The notes under the pieces: model-generated
Seen by the model: only the letters and a program-made list of their open reading frames with translations
Databases searched by the model: none
What the model was told of the DNA's origin: nothing
Shown here: positions 1 through 11,840 of the stretch, in pieces
Layout: every line of letters begins with the position of its first letter
How positions within the stretch are numbered: position 1 is the first letter of the stretch
From: Chara braunii
Taxonomy: Eukaryota; Streptophyta; Charophyceae; Charales; Characeae
Reading direction: 5' to 3'
Length of the DNA: 64,000 bases
Assembly (NCBI GenBank): GCA_003427395.1
Contig: BFEA01000003.1
Span: 10,231,304 to 10,295,303 of the forward strand
Translations under genes and position numbers: made by a program

Positions 1-1053
1 GTGCAGCGTCATTGTCGGGGGCAGGACCCTCTGGCGCCTCAGCCGCCTCAGGCGGTTCCTCCGCAGCAGGAGCATCCGGCGGGACCGGGAACAGTTCTGC
101 TGGAACCGGTCCCGCTTCTCAAGCCGCTGGCCCGCCAACGATCAAGCGGCCACCGGGAAAACTCGTTTTCGGAAGCAGCAACGCTGCAAAGAAGGTAGGG
201 GCCAATATAACATGCAACAGGCATATGTATTATGTATTATGTATTATGTAAGGCATACGTGTTTCATTTTGTGTTGTTTGTTTTTCCGTCCGTTCCATCG
301 GGATTCGAACACAGGCCAGTATTTCAACAATTCACATACCAGTTAGACTGATGTTACTAATTTCTTACATAATGATGCTGTATTCGCACACCAAACCGTC
401 CGCTATCTCATTTTTGTCCAAGATCATTACTGTGGCCCTGTGCTGCAGTACGACAATATAACAACACTCTGCAACCTTCTTCGTTTGCACAACTACAAAC
501 ACTGTTACTCTCACCTGCAGCCACCATCATGTTTGTCACAATCACTGCAATATAATGGTCTCTGCAATGTCTGCATCCATACGTCCGTTCCTGATTGTAG
601 ACAACCTCCGCATCCGGACATTATATGTCCATTCTGCAGCCATGGGCGTTATACTGAACACATGGTCTTTTATGGTGCCCGTTCTTCTTTCATGTTGGGG
701 CATGCAATGGACATGCCATTTGTCAAGAGAATACCACGTGTTCATCCACATCATCCTTACAATGTATGTCCTCTCTGTCTTCAACAACAGACTGATTTAT
801 GAGCTTTTTATTGTCCTTTCCTTTGCTTTCATCTTCACTCCACACTCCTTAGCTTCCCTTACTTCCCTTTGTCTTCCTTGGGTTTGTGATGTCTACATCT
901 CTTCGCTGTGTTCATCCCTTCCCCCTTTACTCTGCCTTTTTCTCACAGTGTACAAGTGGGCCGTCATGGCACACTGGGATTGGGGCAGCTCGTGCTCAAC
1001 TTCATCAACGCGGCGAGCCTTATACGTCAGAAGCACACCAAACGGGGAGTTGA
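1..1053 (+). CDS. Possible 3' end of an unrecognised spliced gene
   Basis: A reading frame is open from the left edge to base 194. It encodes a low-complexity Ala/Ser/Gly stretch followed by a basic segment containing PPTIKRPPGKLVFGSS. It ends at AAG|GTAGGG, a plausible 5' splice site in phase 0. A matching acceptor (tttctcacag) ends at 948. Reading on in phase 0 from 949 gives 34 hydrophilic codons to a TGA at 1051-1053. The first part is GC-rich, unlike the AT-rich DNA between the two pieces. I do not recognise the product. The placement is awkward because a TIMELESS exon lies on the opposite strand at about 1.3 kb. The reading may be spurious and rests on splice signals alone. Confidence 0.22.
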
Positions 1054-1223
1054 AAGAAGAATGATAAAAACAAATGGTCTCATTGTGCTCTTCATGATTG
1101 TCTTCTGTATTTTATTTGTTTGTTTCGCCAAGTGCACTCTTTTAGTTCGTAGATATGTGACAATATATAGATAAGAAGAAACTTCTGTGTATTCAAGCAG
1201 TCGATTGAGTGACGGTTTCTCAC

Positions 1224-1339
1224 CATTATACCCTGAGGACAGAAGCTGTTCTGTAAAGTCCTTCAAGAGAAGACAAATAGAATAGCTAGACGGCCTGACA
1301 TATTCCTCTTTTGCAAGCGGCTTACGCTTCACATGCATG
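1224..1339 (-). CDS. TIM: TIMELESS homologue, internal exon (middle of protein)
   Basis: Minus-strand frame containing KPLAKEEYVRPSSYS and LLLKDFTEQLLSSGYN. It corresponds to the part of TIMELESS/Tof1 proteins where a basic linker leads into a helix of the type LxxFxxxFLxxxYN. The donor is clear: TATAATG|GTGAGA, with the exon ending at 1224. The acceptor is less certain. TGTAG before 1339 fits best, and an alternative lies before 1326. The exon sits about 16 kb downstream of exon 4. The exons expected in between, which carry the conserved RHSxFxGTF region in other eukaryotes, were not found. They may be short, lie inside interspersed repeats, or be missing. The gene would continue left of the window. 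Confidence 0.6.
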
Positions 1340-4056
1340 CTACAAGGCATGTCATCCAGCCTGGTCTGGAAAGGATTTGCCGCCACCAATGACCTCTCTC
1401 CAGCCTGATTGCACCAACAAAACATCCAAGAAGCCAATCGGCTATGTAAAAAATAGGTCAGTGAAGCTCCTTCGGGCTTGCCTGACAGAGATTCAATTCA
1501 CAACAAATCCAGTGCCTGTTTCCCCTTATGCTCAGCAAAGTAGTCAATCAGTCTCCCCAGCCTGCTTCCACCAAAAAAAAGCACAAAGCAATGAATAGGC
1601 TATCAGCTATCTACAGAAGTTAGTGGACTGGCTCCTTCAGCTCACTTGACAGAGACTTGTATCACTTCAACACAGTCACTTCCTTTTCCCACTTGTACTC
1701 TATGTACCAGCAGCAGAGTCACTAAAACACTCAGCAGACTCAGGCGACAAACGACTCAGGACAGGCGGCAGAACAGTCGATCAGCCATGAAACTCCCACC
1801 CTGTTTGCACTGCCAACTTGCTTAAGCTACTGATCCCGGACAAAATGAGGGGCTACTAACCGGAAGGCTTTTTAACTGATCTCTGGACTCCATGGCAGTA
1901 GATACATTCAGAAAAGGTCTTAATTGCGGTCAGAAACACCCAGGAAAGTCTTAGAGAATTCAAAATGACCACCTACACCATCTTCGTCGAACAGAAGCAA
2001 ACGCTTATCAATTGGAGCACATGAGAACATGGACAAGGCTCAATCTGACGCAGGTCGTTGCCAACCCTCAAAAGCGTCAAAAGATCTCAAGAACATTAAC
2101 TGAAAGGAACATCTTACTCACCAGATTTTTCCGGAGATATGTGCCCCCAAAGGTGGAGTGCCTATACGGGCCTTTCTGGCCCAGCTTCCCTTTCTCCCTG
2201 TTAAGTATTTCTTTCATTATTGATATTCCACTATATGCTTCTTTTTTCTGCAAAACCCATCAAACATGGCAGCCAGAGCCAATTAGGAAAAACATTATTT
2301 TCTTGGTTTTTGGCCAAAAACGAAAATCAGAAATTTAAATCCGCACGCCCCATCCAACTTCTCCTATGGACTAAACATTCCTGCTCATTTCCACAACTCT
2401 GAAAAGATATGGTTTGGGATGATCAGAAAAGTAACGCTCTGGTCTATATGCAAGGAAAGGTGTAGCAGAACCATTGAAGGGCTATCAATACCAAGGGAGA
2501 AAGTTTGGGTGGAGACAAGGACACTAATTCAGGCAGAGATTTGTGCAAGTGGCAGAAGACAAGACTCTCCATAACGGAGGATGTGGATCAGCAGCAGAGA
2601 ACAGAGGAGAAATTTTCAAAGATATGGCTAGCAGGCAGCAAGGTAGCAGAAATAAAGGACTTCCGCATACGATGGAAGGACTGGCACAACTCAGAAGTGT
2701 GCCTGAGAAGACAGAGAATCCAGCAAGCTCCATCACAGGCCACATAAGTATCATAGCAAAAGGCTTTGAACCTACAAGTGCGACAAGTGCGAAGACTGTG
2801 GCTGTCCCTTCGCTTATCCCTTTCTTGTGCTTCGAGATAAATATGACAGGTCCTATGACAGGTCCTAGTTAGATACACCTGAGAGGAAAGGTGGAAGTAA
2901 GGCAAGCTGACAGTCAATCCTCCATACTGCTGGACTAATCAATGCTGATCAGGGATGCTTCGGCCAGACGGAAGGAAGTGTGAGTCCATTGATATTGTCA
3001 AATTTTGACTTGCCGGCGGAATAGGAACCGGACCGGCGCTCCCCAGAATGGATATGGAGCCAGGGCCATAAGGACCTGTTTTGTCAAAAAAAAAAAAAAA
3101 AAAATCCTCCTTGTAACTGAATGGTACACACATGTAACTGTCAATAGACAGATCAAATCCTTATCAACACCATAACCTTAGAGGCTACAATGCCCTTTAT
3201 GAAAACAAGTGTATGCCCGTCGCAGACACGGCAGAAGCCATGGCAAAGGGTGGGGAGGGGAGGAACACAACCCCAACATCAGACACAATACAACCCTTCC
3301 CATACCCAGGCAGCACCATATTCAATGTGGCCCAACATGCAGACATTTCTTCCATCTGGGCAGGGCCCCTATGTAAATTGTATCCCAACATGCGGCTTCC
3401 TCCCATCCAGTCAGGCTGCAATGCGCTTATATTCGGATATCCAGCAGGGATGACACACAAAAAAACAATTGGATCTGCATCTGAACTTCCACCTCCATTT
3501 CTACAGGGGTAGAAACTGACCAAAGAAAGAGAGAAACAGTGCCAGGGCTGCAATGGGCTTGTAGGGATTCAAACTTCAGTCAGTTCCGAGTTTTCGCGAG
3601 GCTAAGAAAATGACAAACAAAAGAAAACTGAAGCAACACCACCGCCGGTTGCGATGAGATATGAAATCATAAGTCTAAGAAAACGACCAAAAAAAAAAAA
3701 GCGAATGACACCAGTGCAGGCTATCATGTACTTGTGTTCAAACATTGAGCAGGAACAACTATGCAGTACAAGTGCGACAAAAACCGCGCACCCTGAAGCA
3801 TCTGGATTCCAACTTCGGTCCCCTAAAACCCACTAAAGTCACCACCTCAGATCGTAATCCGAGCAGCAAAGAACAATTGGTGCCAACAAGAAATAAACAA
3901 ACATGATTGAAACATGTATATCTTGTAAGGAAAACGAGCAAGAGCGAAATGACAGAATTCCAAACTGCAATATCACATTGAAAGCCAGATAGTCATGAGC
4001 TGTCCAGAAAGCGGAAATGCACCAATACCACACCAGAGGAGACCAAAGCAACGAAC
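1340..4056. other. Non-coding DNA, probably TIMELESS intron
   Basis: No convincing gene is seen. Short frames at 2.0-2.9 kb and 3.2-3.5 kb lack protein-like composition and overlap on both strands. The recognisable items are a poly(A)-ended repeat at about 2.96-3.10 kb and short A-runs near 3690. The stretch lies between a TIMELESS exon and the 3' LTR of element A, so it is most simply intronic. Confidence 0.4.
2960..3104 (+). repeat. LINE-like 3' end with poly(A), copy 1
   Basis: The sequence TTTGACTTGCCGGCGGAA is followed by a GC-rich block with CTCCCCAGAATGGA, then a run of 19 A at 3086-3104. Related blocks at about 8.25-8.41 kb and 19.14-19.25 kb are in the same orientation and also end A-rich. 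A shared unit with a terminal A-tail is the signature of a non-LTR retrotransposon or SINE 3' end. No reverse transcriptase is attached here. Confidence 0.45.
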
Positions 4057-4921
4057 TAAATTGTCAAGGTCAGCCCTTGTCTCGCCATGATCAACAATGT
4101 GTTCAATGTCTTTCCTCCTACTTGGCACTCAGTGCCCAGACTACAGTCACACAGCTCCGATACTAGCCTACACTGTTGACGACGAAACAGGGAGACCTCA
4201 GCAGCAGAACCCGAAGTACATGCAGATGTCGCCCATGCAGACCTCCACAATGAACCAGGTATGTCCCCTCTCTATGCTCACCCTCGTCTTCTCCCCACAC
4301 TGTCCTCAACCCGAAGACCACCGCCATACCCTGCTGACATTCGTAAGCCCCAGCCCGGCTATGGCTGGCTGGGCTCTGCGCTGCTCCCAGCAGTGCCCCT
4401 CACCTCCTGCGCCCATGTGCGCTACCCAGTCTCTCCCTCTAGCAGCTCACCAGCACTCGCAATGGCAGTGCTGCCGCATGCGCACCAAGTGCCCAACAGA
4501 ATGAAAGGAACCTGGGCACTTTCCTATATGGGAAGTGCTTACCCGACTTGCGGCCGTGTACCCAGTACCTTCGCGTTGGGCCAAAGTGCTTGTGCCCAGG
4601 CCCAATTCAGAAAGTGGCCTGGGACCGAAACAGTTAGGCGTGCCCAGCTGTACAACGTGGCCTGGGACACTCACTGTGTCCTGATAAGTCGGAAGGCCGC
4701 CTTCCATGTCATGCCAGGAAGAGCCCAGAAGGCTCACGAACCCATGGTTGCATAGCGTGTGGGACCCTTCAAGCACCTGGCGCCCAGTAACTGTCTGGCA
4801 CCCCAGAGGCCCTGAAAAATGCTTAGGCCTCTGGAAGAAATGCAGGCCCGCCTTACTTAGGGCAGGCACGCTGCTTGCAGCGAGGCTGTGTAAGAGCCTG
4901 CCGAGGACGAAAATCCTCGTA
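4057..4921 (-). mobile_element. 3' LTR of gypsy element A
   Basis: This block lies directly downstream, in minus-strand sense, of the degraded pol of element A. It is colinear with the 3' LTR of element C at 36.99-38.03 kb. Shared blocks include GGTCCCAGGCCAC, TTCCCATATAGGAAAG and a block ending AGTAGGAGGAA. The junction is preceded by a purine-rich tract (GGAGGAGGAAG), matching the polypurine tract before the LTR of C. Its length of 865 bp agrees with about 828 bp for C after removing an artefactual insertion there. The ends read TA...TA rather than TG...CA, so the copy looks old. Confidence 0.65.
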
Positions 4922-7730
4922 CTTCCTCCTCCATTACTTTGATAGTCCTCTGAGAAGTCCTTAACCAGCTACCTGTTTACCCTTCAATCTTCTTTCATAT
5001 CCTGCAACAACCTGTCGAGCAGCCTTCATCAACTCTTCCCTTGTGAACCATCTGTCCTCCTTGGGATCAACATGGTGCCTGATCCGTACACAATACTCCA
5101 TCTGCGGTTTCCGCGGTCGACCTCTTCCCGGAGGCTTTGGAACAGGCATCATTTGTGCTCGACGATATCATCGATGTCGACATGTCCATCCATGGTTGGG
5201 GGCAACATGGAACTTCGTAAATGGAATCGGTCTGACTCAGAAAAAGGTGCAAGTTTGGCGGCATGGAAAACAGGGTATTTGCGTAGGTGTCCCGGGATGC
5301 GACTGACGTATGAGAGCCCATCGGGTTCATCTCCCACTATGTCGAGAACTTCCTAGGGTCCGAAATATTGTGGCATGAGTTTCCCAGATATCCCCATCTC
5401 TTGACCCATCTCAGATGACTTGACCCAAACTCTATCCCCGATTGAAAGTTCGACAGCTGTCTGTGCCTATTCTCAGATGCAATCATGGCATCTTGAGATG
5501 TCTGAATTTGTTCAGCAGCCTGCTGCAGCATTTTGTCATACTTGACACCAAATTCTATGCTGCCAGGTGCTGCCGTGGGCTGGTTTTCAGGCAACAGAAA
5601 GTCTAGAGCTTCCAAGCAACGTGCAGCTGGTTGGGAGTCATTCCGGTAGTGTTGTGTACTGCGTTGTTGTATAGGCTGGCCATGAGAGAGAACTTCTCAT
5701 CCCAGTCATCCTGGCTCGGCTTGATTAGTGCCGAAGCAGTGCTGCACTACTTGGTTCATCTGTTCCGCTTGGCCATTTCAGTCAGGATGATTCCCTGAAG
5801 TCATCTGCAGTTGGGTGCCCATTTGCCTGGCCGTGCTCTGCCACAACTCACTCCTGAACCAGGTATACTTACTAAATCTGTCCACAATGACGAAGATGCG
5901 CCGCTTACCGCTTTTGCTGGTCACGAGTGCATCCATGAAGTCCATGGACACACTCTGCCCTGGGCCAGCAGGAATAGGCAAGGGCTTGATAATCCCGAGT
6001 GTTTCTTGTGTCCTTGGTTTGTCGCACTGACAAACCTGACGTGTTTCTACACATTTCTTAGCATCCTCCATCATTGTGGGGCACCAATAACGTTGTACTA
6101 GATTTGCTGACGTCTTCTTGAACCCGAAGTGTCCAATGGCGTCATGAAATTCTCCTAGAAACAAACTACGAAAAGACTCTCTAGACAGAACACAACCTTT
6201 TATTCCTTGTGGACCCTGCCCCTTTGAGAAATAAAGCCTTCAGCCAGCACAAACTCTTCGGATGTGGCCTTGTCTTTGGCCTCAAGCTTGCGCATGATTC
6301 AAACATTACTGAATCCTCTCGATAGGCTTCCACCATGGATCAAGTTACATCATCTGAAATACCAAACTCAGCCGCAAACGCGCCCAGATAATATGCCCTT
6401 CGGGGTAGTGCATCCGCTACTTTGTTCAACTCACGACTTCAATCCACCTCTTCAGTGCGCATTTGAGAGAGTAGGTTGTGTTTTGATCCAGCGAATAGTC
6501 CCATGGTCAGACCTTATATCGAAGAATCTGCCAAGAAGGTTGTACCTCCAATGAATTAACGCCTCATAGAGGGCATAGAGCTCTCGCTCATAAGTGGACC
6601 TAGCTAGCTTTTGAGATGGCATCTTTTTGCTCATGTACTCAATCGCCTCAACTCGTTTCCCTCCCGTTGCACAAGGACCGCGCCAATTCCATATTGGCTG
6701 GCGGCAGTGGTTACAATAAATGGATTCTCACGATCGAGAAGCTTCAAGAGCTCATGATGCGTCAAACTTCAATCGCTTGAAGGCCCTCTTACAATCATTT
6801 CCCACTCCCATGGGGTGTCAAGGCGTGCGAGATCAGTCAATGGGGAAGCTATAGTACTTCAGTTCTTAACAAACAGGTGATAGTAGCCCGTCATGCCCAA
6901 GAATGACCTCACCTCAGTCACAGACTAAGGTTGTGGCCAGTTATGTATGATGGCCACCTTCACATCTTCAGGCCTTATTCCATCGACTAAAATTTCATGA
7001 CCCAGACGCAAGATCTTGGTGCGACCAAACTCACATTTCTCCAAGTTAATCGTGTGTTGGTGCTGAGGAAGGAGACTGAGCACAAAATCAACGTGCTTTG
7101 CGTGCTTCTCCACAATCCTACTAAAAAATGTCATCGAGGTACACGATGATAAACTTATCTAAGTAGTCAAGAAAGATCCTATTCATTGCGTGTTGGAATG
7201 CGCCAGGAGCAGTGTATAAGCCAAAAGGCATCACCACAATCTCGTACAGACCATACCTGGTCAGAAAAGCAGTTTTGTGCTGATCCTCGAGCCTAATTAT
7301 AATTTGATGGTACCCGAACTTCATATCTATCTTGGTGAAGTACCAACATCCCTGCACTCGGTCCAATAGGTCAACGATTCGAGGTAGGGGCTCTGCATTA
7401 TAAACGGTGATGGCATTGAGGCCCCTATACTCAATGCACATCGCCGGGGTCTCCCCTCTCCTTGGAATGAATAGTCCTGGTGCACCATAAGGGGACGTAT
7501 TAGGCCGATGTTCATTGAGTTGTCAGCGAAGCTCATCTAACTCAATTGGAGACATCCTATAGATACACCCTCTAGGTACTTCACTACCAGGAATGATTTT
7601 TATCGCATGGGTTATCTCCCTCTCAATAACCCCTCTTGGTTCCTAAAAAAGGCTTGGATACTTAGTGACGACTTATTCTATCTCGAAGTTACGGTCTCCC
7701 CTTTCTAAGAGACGAAGACTAAATACATAC
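4922..7730 (-). pseudogene. pol: Element A: decayed Ty3/gypsy pol
   Basis: Minus-strand pol broken into several frames, in the order RT, RNase H, integrase, chromodomain-like tail. RT lies at about 6.92-7.52 kb and keeps MCIEYRGLNAI, a YHQ motif and a YLDD active site, with a frame break near 7.13 kb. RNase H remains are at 6.45-6.65 kb (ERELYALYEAL). Integrase at 5.78-6.17 kb keeps HHCC zinc ligands (HDAIGH, then CETRQVCQC) and the first core Asp (SMDFMD). It jumps from DRFSKY straight to SELWQS, which removes the second catalytic Asp. The tail at 4.96-5.26 kb contains DRWFTREEL, as in chromoviruses. Gag and protease are absent: similarity to element C stops near 7.72 kb, so the copy is 5' truncated. 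It is not functional. Confidence 0.85.
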
Positions 7731-8249
7731 CTTCATATCGGTGGGCGCGACGTCCTGTTTGCGTTGTTAAATAATTCCTGAGGTCTGTGCTGGCTGACTT
7801 TAAACTGTCGGTTGCCCACCGGATGTTAGGAGAGCTGTAGTGACAGAAGTGGGAATGGAATTAGCTGTCAGTTATAGGTTAGGATTAGTACAAGTAACCT
7901 GATGGAAACGGATGTACGGGCACAATGGAAGAGAGTGCGTCTAAAGACGCAACAGAACCCAGCGGGAGCCGTTACATTCAGGCCCGCTTCGAGCGCATGA
8001 CCCTAGGTCCTGGGAAAATGGCCAATCTAGAGGGGACATGCCTAATATTACAATGCTGCACCTGACAGGCCAGCCCAAGGCTGAGGGGAGAACGACGGCC
8101 CAAAGCCCGGGAGGGGTAGGATTTAGGATTTAGCGCAAAAGTCACAGGCGCCAGGACGAGGGAAGGGTTCTATCTTATCATAGAAGGAGCAGAGGGGCAT
8201 GGTCAGTCGGATTTAAATCCATGAGGCTAGCTTAGGCAGGGGCGAGGGG
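7731..8249. other. Unassigned DNA upstream of truncated element A
   Basis: No open frame of note. It may be the body of the poly(A)-ended repeat that finishes near 8.41 kb, because some phrases (for example a GGATGTACGGG-like motif) recur near 18.7 kb, upstream of the third copy. That link is weak. Confidence 0.3.
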
Positions 8250-8410
8250 TGGTATCAATGTCGTCCACTAGGACCTCCCAACCATAATGGGGAGGGACGT
8301 TGTGTGGATAGAAATTGTAACTTTTGACTTGCCGGTGGAAAAGCAATCGGCCTGCCACTCCCCAGAATAGAAGGAGCTCGTTTTCTTAGAAAAATAAAAT
8401 AAAATGGAAA
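8250..8410 (+). repeat. LINE-like 3' end with A-rich tail, copy 2
   Basis: Contains TTTTGACTTGCCGGTGG followed by CTCCCCAGAATAGAAGG, then an A-rich tail (AAAAATAAAATAAAATGG). It matches copies at about 3.0 kb and 19.2 kb in the same orientation. Confidence 0.45.
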
Positions 8411-9105
8411 AGTAGTGCTTTTGCAGTGTCTCTCACAGTCAGCTCTGGCAGCCATCTCTGATCAACAGGACTTCGCAGGACACTCACGCCTAGGCCTATG
8501 CAAATAGTTATAAGCTCTTTTCACTCCATCTTCTGGTCGTCACTCATCCGGGTCTCCCCCTGGCCGTCTTCAAGTTTCCATAGCATCTTTAACATTCAGC
8601 ACTTCACCTGTGTAAACCCCTGACATTTGAGTAGCCAAGCACACGTTGAAGCCGCCTCTCAAAGGGCATAGAACACATCAGAAGAACTAGTAGCTCAGGG
8701 AGAGTACTGCCTGGTTTCAGAATGACCCACGCGGGAGTGCCTAACCGCAGGCGTGAAGAGAAATGGTAGTAGCCTCTAGGATCCCTTATAGAGGAAAGGG
8801 ATGCTTGAAGATCACAGTCAGTCACCTTTCTGGAAAGATACCAGCATCTATAGAAATCTTAGATTGGCCTGGTTCAACTGAATAGCACACCAAGACGAGG
8901 TAAGAGCATCAAAATTGAGTATAGACAGCCTACAGGGGCAGTTGGAAAGGGAAAAAAAAAAATTTCCAACGTCCAAGGTCTTCAAAGTTACTCGATCACC
9001 AACAACTAAGGCCTCAAACCCGGAAATGTACCCAATGAAATGGCCAGAGGGAGAGAGAGCGAGAGAAGGAGAGCAGGAGACGACAAAAGGAGCAAAGGAG
9101 GGAGG
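8411..9105. other. Non-coding spacer, purine-rich at its right end
   Basis: No gene is supported. The last 100 bases (about 9045-9105) are rich in GAGA and AGGAG and abut the LTR of element B. Confidence 0.4.
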
Positions 9106-10009
9106 TGCAATCAGACTCGACTCAACACACTCTTCATGCATGTAAACAGCAATACAGCAAACTGGCGACATGCGCCCACACAGTACTCAGAGATATCGTA
9201 ACCAGATAAGAGTTCTCTTGTCATTGGCTATGGCGGCTGTGCGCCCACACAACTCATTGTTCACACTCGGGATCACCCTGGATGTCCCACATGCAACACT
9301 CTGCACACTCACAGAGTACACACACACTGCACTCTAAGCTCAGCTATGGCAGCGATGGCTGCCGCTACCTATCGCTATGGCTACACTACTTCACTCTCGC
9401 CCACTTCGTCCTCGGGCCTCCTGCAGACCTCCTTGCACAAGACGCTGAAGCAGCGCTTCCGCATGGCTTCCGCATGAATGAATGAATGGCAGGGCGCAGC
9501 CTCTTGATTTATACTTCTGTGATGCGTTGGTCTGCACTGTGTCCCCTGGCCCATGGTGCACACAGTCCCAGACGGTACTTGCTTGACTGGACCGGACTGG
9601 GTGGACTGGGACTGTTGACTGTGCAAGGTGCACTTCCACCACTTGACCACTTGCCTCTGCTCAATGTAGGCTGACTCCGAAAGGCCACTTCTAGAAACTT
9701 CGACCTTGGCCTTTCGGTACTGTAGCAGCTACGACTTTGCCCTTTCAGGTAAGTAGCAGCTACGACCTTGACCCTTCGGACAGTCTACAGCTACGACCCC
9801 TGGACTGTCTAGACACCTACCCGATAGGTCTACAGTTCGAATCCCTGCTACCCTGTGACCTACGACATCCTACCTACAACTGGCGGTTCTACAGGTCGCA
9901 GGTTCAATCCTACGGGTTGACACAGATACTGTACACAGGTAAGGTGGGGAACTAGGGATCGAGCCCTGGGATCTGCATCAGCTACTGCAAATCGGTGAAT
10001 ACTGTTTCA
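9106..10009 (-). mobile_element. 3' LTR of element B
   Basis: 904 bp bounded on the plus strand by TGCAATCAGACTCGACTC on the left and ACTGTTTCA on the right. Read on the minus strand it starts TGAAAC and ends GATTGCA, the usual TG...CA. It is homologous to solo LTRs at 24.65-25.62 kb and 28.80-29.74 kb, and its left end is repeated beside the primer-binding site at 17283. A TATA-like TATAAAT on the minus strand lies near 9510. Short GCTATGGC motifs recur in it. Confidence 0.85.
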
Positions 10010-10047
10010 CTCCCGCCGGCCTAAATTCGAGGTCCTCCGAGAAAATT

Positions 10048-10911
10048 TCAGTCCAAGGCAGGACCTTTACCTTTTCTTTCCCGTTCATAGGCTCGGACTA
10101 TATCGGGAGCTGTCTCTAGAAGCTCAGTCCTAGTGAACCACCGGTCGTCTTCTGGTTCTTGATATGAAAATCTGACTTTGTACTGTTTCTGGGGACGACC
10201 CTTGCCTCCTGTTCTGAACACATCTTCACCTACAATGCCGTCAATGTCGTATCTCCCATCCATATCAGGTGGAATCATGGATCGTCTAGATGGGAACTGA
10301 TCACTTAATGTGCACGGCAACAACTTTGACGCATGGAAAACTGGGTCGGTGTGGAGGTGTAGTGGCAGTTCAATAGTGTAGGATGGACCATCTTCGCCAC
10401 CCTTGACTTCTAACACTGGCCACGGTCCTCTATACGTGGGCAGTAACTTCTGCGAGATGTTCTCTTCAGGTGCAAACTCTTTAGAACTGACCCAGACTAA
10501 GTCGCCTACTTGGAACTGTGAGGGGCGACAACGCTTGTTAGCTTGCTCTATCATCCTGTGCTGGGCCTTCCTGAGGTTCTCTACGACAGTAGCTAGTTCT
10601 TTCTCGTGCTGCACAGCAAACTCCCTGGTCCCGGGCGGTAATCTGTGAATCTGATCCCGGTTCAGTCCTTCGAACGGTCGGCGCGGTCTGAAGGACTTGT
10701 GCAGTTCATTGGGAGTGCGGCAGGTGGACAGATGCACGCTGTTATTATACGCACTAGCTACTTTAGGCAACATCTCATCCCAGTTAATCTTATCTGGCCT
10801 AATGTACATGCGCAGAACTTGCTGTAGGATCTTGTTCATCTGCTCTGTCTGGCCGTTAGTCTCTGGATGGCGGCCGGACGACATCAGCAACTTAGATCCA
10901 TATACTCCCAT
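10048..10911 (-). pseudogene. pol: Element B integrase C-terminal half with chromodomain
   Basis: A 287-codon frame starting inside the integrase core. It has the third catalytic residue in HPETNGQTEQMN, the following helix, a linker with WPVLEVKGG and PVFHASKLL (the GPY/F-type region), and a C-terminal chromodomain-like segment. That segment runs from DIDGIVGEDVF through YKVRF and DDRWFTRTELL to VRAYERE. Chromodomains of chromoviral integrases bind modified histones and steer insertion. The frame is continuous, but it is fused out of frame to the upstream part because of a deletion near 10.93 kb, so no complete integrase can be made. Confidence 0.85.
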
Positions 10912-11840
10912 GAGTTCTTGCCAGTTCTGGCTGGTGAAGCGACTATCTCTACCATGACTTGGCTCTTACCATGCCTACTCTTGACTTGAGGGTCCATGAA
11001 GTCTATGGACACTGAGTCTCCCGGCTGATCCGGAATGGGCAAGGGTCTGAGAAGACCTAACGGAGCACACGTACTGGTCTTATTACACTGGCAGACTTTA
11101 CAGCTGCGAACATATTCTATGCAGTCATTCTTCATCTCTGGCCAGGTATACGCGCGCATCAGATTGGCTAAAGTCTTTTGCCAACCAAAGTGACCCTCTG
11201 TGTCATGGCATTCTCCCAAGATCAGACTACGGATCTCTTCACTACTAGGAATGCACAACCGGTCAAAGACATTAGTCTTCTCAAAAAGCAACCCTTCAGT
11301 AGTGCGGTAATTCGGCTCGGTCTCTGGGGCCTCTTTGACTCTCTTGAGGAGGTCACTGTAGATAGGGTCCTGCGCGTAGGCGTCTCTAATCTTCTGCTGC
11401 AGATCTTTCCCTATGTCTAGGTAATGCACTATTGCCCCAAAGTAGTCATCCCTCCTACTCGGGGCATCCGCAACTACATTATACTTTCCCTTAACTGGCT
11501 TGAGCTCAAAGTCATATTGATCTATCTCTGCGGCCCACCTAGTAAGCTTAGGTGTCATCTTGGCCTGCATCTTTAACCATCTCAACGTCTCATGATCGGA
11601 ATAGACTTTGAAGTGGCTCCCAAGCAAGTAGTGCTTCCAGTGTTCTAAGGCTTGCCTGAGAGCGTAGAGTTCGCGCTCATACGTCGATGTCGCTACCTTT
11701 TCTGAAGGCATTCTAGCGGACATGAACTCTACGGGCCGACACCCATGGCCATCGTCTTGTTGCAACACAGCACCTATGTTGTACTGACTAGCGTCCGTAG
11801 TGACGACAAAAGGTAAGGATGCAAGGCTACTTTAAGGACT
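10884..11840 (-). pseudogene. pol: Element B RNase H and integrase N-terminal half
   Basis: RNase H carries all four acidic positions: TTDAS (just upstream of the main frame, after a frameshift near 11822), ERELYALRQAL, SDHETLRWL and VVADAPSR. Integrase follows with an HHCC zinc-binding domain (ECHDTEGHFG, then SCKVCQC) and the first core aspartate in SIDFMD. After KSQVMVEIV the sequence passes within a few bases to what should be the region after the second catalytic aspartate (FTSQNWQEL in another frame). About 50 residues including that aspartate are gone. A short repeat resembling CGCTTCAC at the junction suggests deletion between direct repeats. Confidence 0.85.

Noticed and set aside
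295-360. tRNA-like sequence on the minus strand with GTTCGAATCCC
   Set aside because: The T stem and acceptor stem do not pair, so no cloverleaf; at most a degraded tRNA-derived fragment.
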